Of a stretch of DNA of 64,000 nt, positions 28,743-41,761 are shown piece after piece. The notes beneath the pieces were generated by a model that saw nothing but the letters and a program-made list of their open reading frames with translations, had not been told where the DNA came from and did not search any database. Source of the stretch: Hyperoplus lanceolatus (Eukaryota > Chordata > Actinopteri > Uranoscopiformes > Ammodytidae); the NCBI GenBank assembly GCA_026929865.2, contig CM049395.1:30002001-30066000 (forward strand), read 5' to 3'. How positions within the stretch are numbered: the first letter of the stretch is position 1; each line of letters starts with the position of its first letter. The translations under genes were made by a program, and so were the position numbers.

Positions 28743-31309
28743 GTGAGTTTGTTCAAATTCTTCTCTGAGATTTAATAGCCCTGCAACCTGATACTAATTA
28801 TTATCTCGTAAAAAAAAAAATGAATACGGTCATTCTTCAAGAGGGAACATGTTACCAAGCAGGATTTTTGTTTGTATTGTAAACAGCAGTTGACCTCTGT
28901 TTGAATCTAGCATGGAGAGGCATTCGTCTTATGTTCATAGGTGTTTTTAATTTATTTCAACAGTGTCATATTGTGCATAATGGCATAAGAGCTTTATTGC
29001 TCTACCGTCAGAATGCTTATATTAGGTTAAAAAATATTTCACGATTAGATCAAGACAAGTTAGATACAAACACAGGAAAAGTGTAAATAAATAATAATAA
29101 CAATAAAGGTATACATTTGAAATACAAAAATTGTAAGTCATTGAAGAAATCAAAGCTACCATAGTCAGCTGATTAACTTGAGTTTGCCCTGTGTAGAATA
29201 CAGTTCATATGAAAGACAAAAAAATGCATTTATTGAAACTTTAAAAGATAATACAGAAACTGCACGAACACCTTCAATTGAAACTGACCAGGTTGAGGTT
29301 GGAAAGTTCCTTCTATCATTTCCTTATTTTTAGAAATGTGTTTTTCGTCCAAAATGAAACATATTCTTTAAAGATATTTTCGAAGATGATTCATGGTTAT
29401 TTTAATTGGCTTTGCTGTGATAGTGTCTAAAAGGGTTTGGGTTAGTTTCTGAGTTATGGTGATACTGACAGTGAGTTTACACAGAGTGGAAGTAGTTAGT
29501 AAACAGAGAGAGAGGAGGTATTTGTGGGTGGAGCCTGAGTCCTTCAGGAATGTCAGCGTGTTCTGCCACATTCCTTCACTTGACAAATATGTGTGCCTTC
29601 TCCTGCAAACATAGGGCGACTTCGAACACCCACACCTTCACACATATTACTGTTAAACACCTGTTACCATGTCCAAAAATTCAAAAATAGCCTGGTATGT
29701 CAAACTTATCCCTCTGAGGGTTCTTCTAATGGCTGAAGCAAAATGGGGAAAAGTGTGCACGTTGTTGTGTAAAAGTAATTTCAAACATGGTCATGTAAGT
29801 CTCATTGCAACATTAATTGTTTGGACATAAATTGACTGAAATGAAATAAAATATGGAGTCTGTCTTATACATGATAACTCAAGTGTGTTGGTGTGTAATA
29901 CGTTCAGATTTAACCCACATAACTTCGTAAATACACAGAAATTCAACAGAAAGAAATTGTGTAATTTGACTGCAGCACTGTTCAATTGAGTCCCTATACT
30001 AATAGTGTAGTTTGCTATTTTGAGAGTGGGATGTAAAAAATACAGAAAACCTGTCAATTTCATTTCAATCAGGAGAGACTTATATGAATCAGATGTTTAA
30101 AGAATGAACAAACTGATTCATGACATGCTCGTGATGAAGATTTTAAAACTGTTTTTTTGAGTCAGTTAGACTCTATAATGACATCATCTGAAAGGGAATA
30201 GAGAAGCCATTGGTTGTGCAGAGTGACCTCCTGATAAAGTGTGGACACTAGCGGTAGTGAAAAGGTGAAGAACATTTTAAATTAAAATCTAGACGCATGC
30301 TGTGGAGAAGGACCACGATAGCTATTGAAGAATGGTTGGAGGTGCATGGGGAGGAGGGCTGCAAACTGAAATGACAACTGACAGCAGGGAGGAGTACCGT
30401 TTTTAAATGATGAGAGCAACGCCATGATTGGATGGCAGAGGTTGTTGTGAATATGAAAATGGTTTAGACTGGGAGAGTGAAACGCCCATGGTCGGCTGAT
30501 AAGAGTTATATGTGGCACACAAGAAAAAATGACTTCTGTTGCATGGTTATGATAACTGTTTATTACAGTATTCGCTGAAATCTTAATGCCAAAGCAAACT
30601 AAAAGTATATCCAACAGGGGAACAAGCATGAGCGATCAGTCCATCAACTGCAGTGTTATCAAGCTATACATTTGTTATAAAGCCACCATGTTCTCCCAGT
30701 AGACCCGTTTTTGTTTTCACAAAGGAATCTGGGCGCTTTGACCAAATAAAAAAACATGAGTGAGACTATAATATCTTTAAAGTCTGTTGGTTAAAACAAA
30801 ATGGGGTAGAGCTCCATTATCATTTCTTTCTATAAAACTGTTTAACATGAAACTAAAATTCAAATGTGCTGCATGCTAGAAAATATGCAAATGAGCTAGA
30901 AACTGTAGTTTCCTGTGAAGTAATTATCAGCTGGTTTCAGCTGACTGAGACTTGAAAACATATGTAAATCCATTTCAACAGTGTCTTTATTGTGTGCTTA
31001 ATTTATTCCCAGTTTATATTATTTCATGACCTATGAAATATAGTGAATGTCTTTTCCTATGAGAACAATTCCTAAACCTGTGTGTTAGGTTTCAGTTTAG
31101 CCATTGATACTGACACCATGAGAGTGAAATATTATAGTTGTCCTTATACTCTTAGGCTAGCTCAACTTTCATACGCACACAGAGGAAGTTGACAGTATTG
31201 TAGGTAAGCAGCAGTGGGAGAAAATCGATGTGTTCCCATGACTGAGACTAGTACAAACTGTAATCTGAGCATCTCTGGGTGGAAATATTGCCTGAAGTGA
31301 TGTTTTTTT
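28743..31309 (+). other. Presumed 5' intron of rassf7, no recognised features
   Basis: AT-rich, without recognisable coding segments. The intron assignment depends on the candidate first exon. Confidence 0.35.
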
Positions 31310-32606
31310 TACAGTTTTTCTCATTTGCTTTGGTGCTTTTCTCAGATCAGAATGAAAATTCTCATAACTATTAGTTCAACCTCCGCAACATTTAGTCATT
31401 TGAGCACATCATAGTAGCAATTTCTCCTTCCTCTGAACAAATTGCAAATGCTTTTGGACATGTATCAGTTGCTTTCATACAATTCTCTGCTGTTTTATAA
31501 CATTGTCATTTGCTTATGTCATGTCAGTCAAAATGAACTATACTTATGGATGCTGAATAGTCGTTCCCAATAAAACTAATAGTCTTCATTTCATTGCTTG
31601 AGTCGTTACATACAAAATTGTTGAACTAGTTATCAAATACGTTGTTGTGTGGGATAATGTCCGTTTTCACCACTCACATCTGATCACACAGTGGTTTGCA
31701 GTACATGACAGAATGCTGGTTGAATATCTCCCTCCCTACTCCCCATTCCTTAATCCGATAGAGGAGTTTTTCTCTGCCTGGAGGTGGAAGGTTTATGACC
31801 GGCGTCCACATGCGCAAATGACCCTGCTAGCAGCCATGGATGTAGCATGTGATGACATTACAGCAGAGTCATATAGAGGGTGGATTCGCCACTCCAGGAG
31901 ATACTTTCCTCGCTGCATTGCAAGGGAGAATATCCGTTGTAGATGAAAATATGTGGCCAGACAGACAGGAACGTCTGGATGTGCCAGAATGATTTACCTA
32001 TATATGTTCAGTTACAATATGTCCTGTTATATTGTTCAAATTTGTGCACAGCTCTACCAAAAGGGTGTTTTTTTATGTTTGTTCTAAATAAGTGACTGAA
32101 GTGTATTTTTCTTTTGCACAATGCTGTAGAATTGCAAAGAGCATATACAGTAAAAATGTGAAACATACGTATTCAGTGTCTTGTACTCACTTACTCCCCT
32201 AACTACAGCAATGTGTAACTTTACTGTAGTTTTCAAATGGCTGTACAAGTAGTGTATAGTGCTGTCTTGAGCATTTTCAGGTAGTGTCACCGAGTTCTGA
32301 TCTTTTTTTTGCATTGGAAAACACTGAGAGAATAAACTGTCATAATGAAAACATGACAAAGCCATTTGACTATCTTGTTCATAAAGATGGTGTCAAGACT
32401 TCTCATTTTGATGACACCAGCAGTTCCATTGACATGAATACTTGCTTTTGAGGAATAGACTATCCATTTTGAGCAAGTGACGTACTTTTGCAGGTTATCC
32501 ACTAGGTTTTGCAGTTTGCACTAATTGTTTTGAGAAATGCACTAACTGCTGTGCAAATGTTAATAGTGATGTGAGAAAAGCACCAAAGCGACTGAGAAAA
32601 ACTGTA
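31310..32606 (+). mobile_element. Tc1/mariner (IS630)-type transposon, decayed copy
   Basis: The left end CAGTTTTTCTCA followed by GCTTTGGTGCTTTTCTCA is repeated inverted at the right end (32572-32604). Only a two-base difference lies between the two blocks. Both ends abut TA (31310-31311 and 32605-32606), the target of this superfamily. The interior holds the C-terminal third of a DDE transposase at 31620-31946. At about 1.3 kb the length is near a normal Tc1-like element, but the N-terminal DNA-binding part and first catalytic Asp are not readable. Confidence 0.8.
31620..31946 (+). pseudogene. DDE_3-type transposase, C-terminal remnant
   Basis: The readable frame carries VVWDNVRFHHS, with the second catalytic Asp followed by Asn. 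It then has YLPPYSPFLNPIEEFFSAWR, whose NPIEE supplies the catalytic Glu, and the tail GWIRHSRRYFPRCIARENI. This is the RNase-H-fold C-terminus of Tc1/IS630-like transposases (DDE_3). There is no ATG at the start of the frame and the first Asp is missing, so it is a relic. Confidence 0.8.
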
Positions 32607-32876
32607 ACTTCAAATGTCAGCAACATTTTTGTTTGTCATTATTATTCAGACAATATCTACACAGGGAGGTTACTGAACACTATGGACCGATATACAGTCA
32701 GGAAATGCTATATATGGAGAGAGAGATTATATACATTATATACTAAATATGAATGTTTATATGAATGTTGAAATATTCCTTTAATCTATCAAAGTGACTC
32801 CATAATGTCTAAAATGCAGGCCACTGATGTTTCTGTCTTTCCGCTAGCAGGTGACTGGTCTTGCTTGACGTGCATA

Positions 32877-35496
<2,620 letters not shown>

Positions 35497-35558
35497 CTGA
35501 AAAAAACATGTTCTTTGAAACTCCCCAAGGCTCGCCCAGCCCCTACTGTATTAAGTGT

Positions 35559-35560
<2 letters not shown>

Positions 35561-35644
<84 letters not shown>
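35561..35644. repeat. (TG)n microsatellite
   Basis: Pure TG run 65 bp after the rassf7 stop codon, so probably in its 3' UTR. Confidence 0.95.
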
Positions 35645-35645
<1 letters not shown>

Positions 35646-37220
35646 AATGTCTGTATGCATGTATGAATATAGCTATGCCTAACACTGCCAGATGCTTTGT
35701 AAAAAATGAAAAACAAATACAAACAAAATTAAACAAATGTGAATTCAACTGAATTTCGCTTCATTGCATAGGGTATAACTTTAAAATGTAATCATGGCCG
35801 TTGTACAGTATACTTTCAGTTTGAAGCAGCTTATCTTTACTCCACCAGAGAAGGCTAAAGCTTCCTTCATGATGAGATACAACATTTCCTTCATACATGC
35901 AATATTATGCACTCTGTGGGCCTAAATAAGCACCACTCACTACTGAGTCAGAACACCAGAAGAATGTCTTTAAAAATCAATTAGTCCTAAACTCAAATGT
36001 TTAATTTACTATCACATGAACTAACAACTTACAATATTTAAATGGTTGGCATTTTTTTATTCTAAAATGACTTAAACAGTGAATAGCTGTCTATAATTGT
36101 GTCTATTCATTTTGCCTTGCATATTTATTATCAATTAATCTGACTTTTCTCGGTCAATGGTTTGGTTTATTAAACATAAGAACATGGGGAGAAATATCAT
36201 TTTCCCTAAAGGAATCTACACAGTGCTTGTTTATTCAGTCCAACACCCAAAGATATTTAATTTATTATCAGACTAGACCAAGAAAAGCATCAAATCCTCA
36301 GGCAAGGATTGTTTGCTTGTTCTTAAATAATATACTGCCAATAGTTGCCCGACCAGAGTGTTGCTATGCTGGGTTAAGCACATAACAGCAAATACAGCTC
36401 ATATACTGCTCTCAGATATGTGGTTGTCTTCTGGGGCTGTCTGATAGCTCTCCTAAATGCTTGTAAACTGACCTGTTTATTATCCGGCCAATCTGATCTA
36501 ATCCGTTCCAATATGTGCTACAGTATAATACATTCAGAATTAGCTGGCTACGGTTTGATCAATTTCGAGCAACGCACTCATTTGTTGAACATTTTCAGCT
36601 CTCTTCTCAAAACATTTTCATTTTCTGTGTTATGAATCGCTTTAATGTTTTTGTCCCTTTGGCTTGGATGAACACGGATGCACACATATCCATCCACTGC
36701 CCTGCTGGACTTGTCTTTGTTTTTGTTTTGCTTTGTTATTGCTGTTTAAGTTTTAATGAATTCACAGGATTTGACTCATGATGATCCACAATCCCAATGG
36801 CTTTTTATTCTGACAGCTCAACAGGCCGACATGTTTCCCATTGGACCTAAAAAGACCTTGGTCTGATGTACCCTGAAACAAAAAAAATTCTTTTTACCCT
36901 TAATATTTATTATTTATTTTACAAACATGGAAACCATGTGGCTTTGTTTCAGCAAAAGCCGAGGTATTGCGCAATTACAATAAAGCCACATAATCGAAAA
37001 CACAAATCCAACAATGAGTTTTGTTTTCAGGATAATGGACCGTCCGACCAATGGCTTTAGAGGTCATTGGGAAATATGTCAGACGGTTCAGCTGTCAAAA
37101 TAATGGGCATGGCATTGAGTCAACATGCAAAGCACTGTTGCCATGTAAACACCAAACAATTCATGGCACAGTTGTGATGTCTCCACTACATGTTGCAGCA
37201 CATTGCCGGGTTGTTTTCAG
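35645..37220. other. rassf7 3' flank and intergenic, no recognised gene
   Basis: Presumed rassf7 3' UTR followed by AT-rich spacer. No coding segment or repeat family recognised. Confidence 0.4.
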
Positions 37221-37299
37221 GGACATGAGATTATCATGGACATGAGATTTAATCTAAACTCTATAGCCGGCTTTGTGTATGACCAGAGCAGGATATAAA
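37221..37299 (+). promoter_or_regulatory. Photoreceptor-type promoter: TATA box and two CRX/OTX-like sites
   Basis: GGACATGAGATT occurs twice (37221-37232 and 37238-37249). The first copy is followed by A, giving GATTA (TAATC on the minus strand). The second leads into TAATCT at 37250-37255. A TATAAA lies at 37294-37299. TAATC is the core bound by CRX/OTX factors that drive photoreceptor genes. The arrangement, with sites about 40 bp upstream of the TATA box, fits the downstream PDE6 gamma gene. Function is inferred. Confidence 0.5.
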
Positions 37300-37319
37300 C
37301 GCTGTGGCCCAAGGAGAAC

Positions 37320-37432
37320 AAAGGACAGAGAGACTGCAGAAAGAAAGAGGACCTTCTCTTTGTTTTGCACGTCTTCCTTTTGTTCAACACTTTCCAGACA
37401 GCTTCTCTTCACCCATCTAAAGTACCTTGCAG
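37320..37432 (+). other. Candidate non-coding first exon of the PDE6 gamma gene
   Basis: The start is estimated at about 25 bp after the TATA box. The segment ends CCTTGCAG|GTGAGA, a good donor at 37433. The next acceptor, TTACATAG at 37831-37838, sits two bases before the start codon. Many PDE6G/PDE6H genes have a 5' UTR exon in this position. Confidence 0.5.
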
Positions 37433-37840
37433 GTGAGATGATCAGATGGCACCACACAGCATAGACTGTATCTGTAGTATGCAGTTAGTTTGAAAGTGTG
37501 TCATGGGGAGACATCGAAAACTTAGTCTAGCTTCTAAGAAATTGTTTGATGCAATGGCAATAAGAACTTTGCCTTGATTTTTGTTGTTGTTGTGAAGAAT
37601 AAGTAAGTACAGATGCCACTTTAGTTCTATTTGTGCAGTGATTTAATACATGGTATATAACAGCATAATGATTAGTAGGCTTTAGGGGTGTTGGTAGAGG
37701 GTTAGGGTTGTATTTTTGAACTATACTGGACACAGTCAGTCTAGCCATTTCTTCCTGCTTCCATCTAAAAAAAGATGTCTCTTCATTTTTTTGCTTCCCA
37801 TTTCTTTCATTTAATACATCATTCTATCATTTACATAGAA

Positions 37841-38228
37841 ATGGACGCAACAGCGGCAGTAGCAGCCCCCAGAGGCGCCAAGCCCGCTCCCCCCAGGTTT
37901 GAGCAGAAGGAGAGACGGCAGTTCAAGAGCAAGGCTCCCAAAGCTGGACAGAAGGGGTGAGTCTAGACAAGAACTAGACCGTAAGATAATGGAAATGACT
38001 CATATAAACATTGCTCTCTGTATGTTTTTTTTCTAGATTCGATGATGTACCAGAAATGGGAGGTAACTATCAAATCATGATCACTGACAAATTATCCTAA
38101 AGTAGTCCATTTTTGGCAAGATCCATTAACCTGTTGGTCCCTCTCCTGCAGATGTGAAGGTGGTCTGCCCCTGGGAGGTGTTTGGGGACATGGATCTGAG
38201 TGACCTGGCCCAGTTCGGCATCCTTTAG
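37841..38228 (+). CDS. PDE6 gamma-type inhibitory subunit, divergent and short
   Basis: PDE6 gamma plugs the catalytic site of photoreceptor cGMP phosphodiesterase and is displaced by transducin. Three coding exons (37841-37956, 38037-38062, 38152-38228) give 72 codons before TAG. Visible landmarks are a polycationic region with RRQFKSKAPKAGQKGFDD, the transducin/catalytic contact block VVCPWEVF with its Trp, and the C-terminus DLAQFGIL, which closely resembles the usual ELAQ(Y/F)GII. It is shorter than the usual 83-87 residues, with about five residues missing before VVCPWE. Neither known Thr phosphorylation site is present: the RQTRQF Thr is Arg here, and no TPRK is seen. It could be a divergent pde6h or the third fish gamma paralogue reported as pde6i; synteny would decide. 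Confidence 0.85.
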
Positions 38229-38293
38229 ACCTTAACGCCAAATGGGAAACAGTACATTCCTGGTGGACATTTAGATATTTTTTGGCAGTTTTT

Positions 38294-38468
38294 TTCTATG
38301 CTTTATTGACAGTGTAGAGCATGTGTAGAGACAGAGTTGAAATGGGGCAGAGAGGGGAGTGACATGCAGAGAACGACCGCGGGCTGGAATCAAACCCAGG
38401 TCTGCTGCTGGCCGAGGACCATGGGGGGGACGCCCTACCAACTGAGCTAAGGGCGCCCCCAACATCAA
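38294..38468 (-). mobile_element. tRNA-derived SINE in the PDE6 gamma 3' UTR
   Basis: Read on the minus strand, it begins GGGGGCGCCCTTAGCTCAG with A box TAGCTCAGTTGG and B box GGTTTGATTCC. A tail GTTCTCTGCATGTCACTCC follows, and it ends AATAAAGCATAG plus an A run. GCAGTTTTT occurs on both sides (38285-38293 and 38469-38477) and is the likely target duplication. It lies between the stop codon and the poly(A) signal. It is the same family as 817-985. Confidence 0.85.
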
Positions 38469-38839
38469 GCAGTTTTTATTTTATTTTAATTTTACTTTCC
38501 CCATGAATTCTTCCGCTTTTTGCGTGTAGAGATGAGCCTGAATGGGTATCATTTAAAGGCAGCAGAGGAATGGAGAGGGATGTATTTCCCTCACCCATCG
38601 ATAAGTGGATGATGAAGCTCCTAAAACAGCTGACACACTGTACCGCTGTTGGGGTTTAATTAAAGAGGATGATCAGCCAATCAACACATTCTGTATTGTA
38701 CTTAAAGTAGGTTGATAATCTCCAAACAAACAACCAAATCACCTTGTTGTAAACAGTCAATGTAGATATCTGATTATGAGTGTCTATTCAATCACATCAA
38801 GTAGAGTTGTGTACTGTGTATTTAAGGCTGTAAATATGA

Positions 38840-38845
38840 AATAAA
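38840..38845 (+). terminator. Poly(A) signal of the PDE6 gamma gene
   Basis: AATAAA 612 bp after the stop codon, in AT-rich 3' UTR-like sequence. It is the first canonical plus-strand signal downstream. Confidence 0.6.
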
Positions 38846-38865
38846 GTATATTTGAATCATACCTG

Positions 38866-40491
38866 TTGTCTGTCTCTCCATTCTGATCACGATTCTCCAT
38901 TTTGTGTACACAGCAAAGCACTCACAAGCCATTGCATTTCTGGTAAAATGTACCTGTAGGTTGTTGGGTTGTCTTTTTTTTTACTTCTTCAGTGGAATAT
39001 ATTGCTAGTCCAAAAATACCTCTGTTTCTTATTTGTGTTGAAAATAAGGACCCAAAAATGTCTTCAGAAATTGCTTTACTAGTTCTTACTGTTTTGTCAG
39101 ACTATATAGAGAAGAGTGTAAAGGTTCTGTGTCTACACTCCCACCATTTATATGCCCCTAAACCTTGTATATAATCCAGTAAAATGATTCCATAATGCAT
39201 GTCCTGAGGGTGGGCCTTTTTGAGACAGCCTTATGGATAAGCCTGCTCAGGTAAGTGCTGACATGCCTGTTGTCAAAGTTGTTATGTTGTACAATGTTTA
39301 CACTTAATCTACATTTAGTTAAGTATTTCTAAGTGTATTTAGTCACATATAAATATAGAATTAAATAAACTGACGATCATTATAGCTGATCAACCCTCAG
39401 AGACAGAACTGCAACAGCCACACAATTTTTACTGATTTAAAAAAAAAATGTAGTTCTTCTTTGAAGTTGTTTATGTGTTATACATGTTCTTGTCACTGAG
39501 ATAAATAGTCCAACCCGGGACTGTATTTTGTTTAGCTTCTCTATTACATCAAATGTGAATAAAATCTAGATGTCTTGTTGTGGGTCATTTTAAGTGTCTA
39601 TCCTACATATTTATATTTTACAAATTTAAGATCTCCACTTGAGGTTGAAAAAGAGTTTCTCTGGGTTTAACAATGTCATTGAATGGCTGCAAAGCCTGCA
39701 TTTATATGAGCTGACCCAGAGAGGATGTCAAGAGCAAAAAGGTTGGACAGCACATCTCAGGGTAGTTTAATACAGATGGAAAAGACAAAAACGCTATATA
39801 AATATTGCAAACTCCCAGAAATGTATCCATGCAACATTTGGAACTGTGGTATAACAATGGTAAATGTAATATCTAATGATCTATCTAAAACCACATGTGT
39901 GGACTGCATGGGGCTAAGGTGTGACTTTGACTCCTGACAAATTGTCTGTTTTTGCCTGAATCTTGTGTTCGGGTTGGAAGTCTGCCTCATTCGACTTCTT
40001 AGAGTAAAGGAAAAAAGGTTACATCATTCAGTCTCTGATGCTATTAACCTCCTGTGAAGCCCAACACAGATTAGCACATGATACGTGTTACGCAAAGGAC
40101 CTATGATCTTGCTGACCTAAAAAGCACTTGAGATTAGTACCTGTAATCCCTTATTTTCCCATCCACTCTATTCCTTTACAACCCTAAACCGTATTGCAGC
40201 AAATGATTGAATAAAACTGCAACTGTTAAAATGGGGTGTAACTGTACACAAAAGGCATGGTTCAGTTCATATCACGGTTTTGAAGTCACGGTTTGGTTTT
40301 GTACAGTACGGTTCTCAGTTAAGAGGAAGAATGCAACAAAAAAAACTGCGTGCAGCATTAAGAACAATTTGATTTGATTTTGATTCCATTTATTTCAGAC
40401 ATATCAGTGATTTCAGTACGACATTGGAAGATTGTCTGCGACTGTGAAATCGTGTGAAAAGTGTAGTGTAAGCCCATCATTACTCAAAGTA
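38866..40491. other. Intergenic, nothing recognised
   Basis: AT-rich sequence between the PDE6 gamma gene and the first GCAP gene. No exon-like or repeat signal that I can name. Confidence 0.4.
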
Positions 40492-40625
40492 AGACTATGT
40501 AGGTGACCTCTGATCCCAATTCTGGATATTTACATACCAAAATTTAACAGACAGTGCCTTCTGGTTCCGAAATAAAACGATTGTGACAACCAACATATAA
40601 CATATAACCCCGTTCTCCCCTACTG
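40492..40625 (-). mobile_element. Fragment of an element B-type transposon
   Basis: Reverse-complemented, it begins GGGGAGAACGGGG and continues to CCAGAATTGGGATCAGAGGT. That corresponds to the left 130 bp of element B (43066-43195), with divergence in between. Only one terminus is present. Confidence 0.65.
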
Positions 40626-41761
40626 GTGGTGCATGCCATTGGTGCCCATTTAATTTATTTATTTTTGATTCAAACAATGGTGGGAAGGGAGAGATATCTA
40701 ATGAGAAAATGTATTTAATATCCCTCAAAATGTATAACACTCCCCACCATAATGAACACTTGTGGGGATTTGTATGCAGTTTATTTCACACCTTTCAGAA
40801 AAGTTTAATCAAAATAGATATTTGTAGAAATACAGAAATGTATGAGAAAATCTTGTAGAGTGCATGGAAAAGGAATGTAATTGTGTTTTTCAACTTGAGA
40901 ATTGGCTGTAAAACAAAAGTTTGTGCAATGACCTCATCGCAAAGTTCTATCCAGATCAGGCATTCTGCTGAGGAACCTATGGAGCCCTGTCACTGGCAAA
41001 AGACAGAACCAGCTGAGCTTATCAAACAAAAATAGAACTGAATTCATAAAAAAAATTATATACTGTCATTTTAAGTTATGTGCGTAACCTTTGGCGCCCC
41101 CATGAGGAATTCTGAGTAATTACAACAAACATGTCGGTCCATCTATATGAGGTAATCCTTCTGTGGTCACAGATACCGTAGATTGAATTCCTTACGCTGT
41201 ACGTCCAGGTTTTTTCTTAGCAGTAGAATCAATAACAGACAAACATTCGTGGGCACTTCTTGGGATTTTTATGAGCCCCTGCACCAGTGTCAGGGGGCAA
41301 CACGCCAAAACCGGTTTGTAAACGCTGAGAAAGTTGTTTAAAAAAACACACACACAAACACACTCACTGCTACATGGACCAATCCCTGCTATAGCATAAG
41401 ATATAGCACAAGTTATAGCATAAGTAAGAAATTCAAACAATACTGACAAAACACATGCAGACAATTTATATCATAGTCAGCATTGTTTAATTGATTTACC
41501 ACACTTTTGGCACTGTAAACAGCATTGCCAGATTGTCAGGCCCACTTGGACATCACCTTATTGTTGGCTGAAGATCAAGAGATTAACATGTAAAGCCCTT
41601 TGACATAATAGCCTGATCAGTGAGAGTGGCTGGACGGCAGTGCAAAGTTCTTTAGTTTGATTGGAGTGTGTGAGCAGAAGCCTTGGTGCCAGAAATCAAA
41701 CGTTCACTCAAACAGACAATCAATAATCGGGACCCTTTTTAATCAAGGTAATCAAAGGACC
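40626..41761 (+). other. 5' flank of the first GCAP gene
   Basis: No coding segment recognised. GATTAA at 41581 (TAATC on the minus strand) is a possible CRX/OTX core about 180 bp before the start codon. No clear TATA box is near it. Confidence 0.3.
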
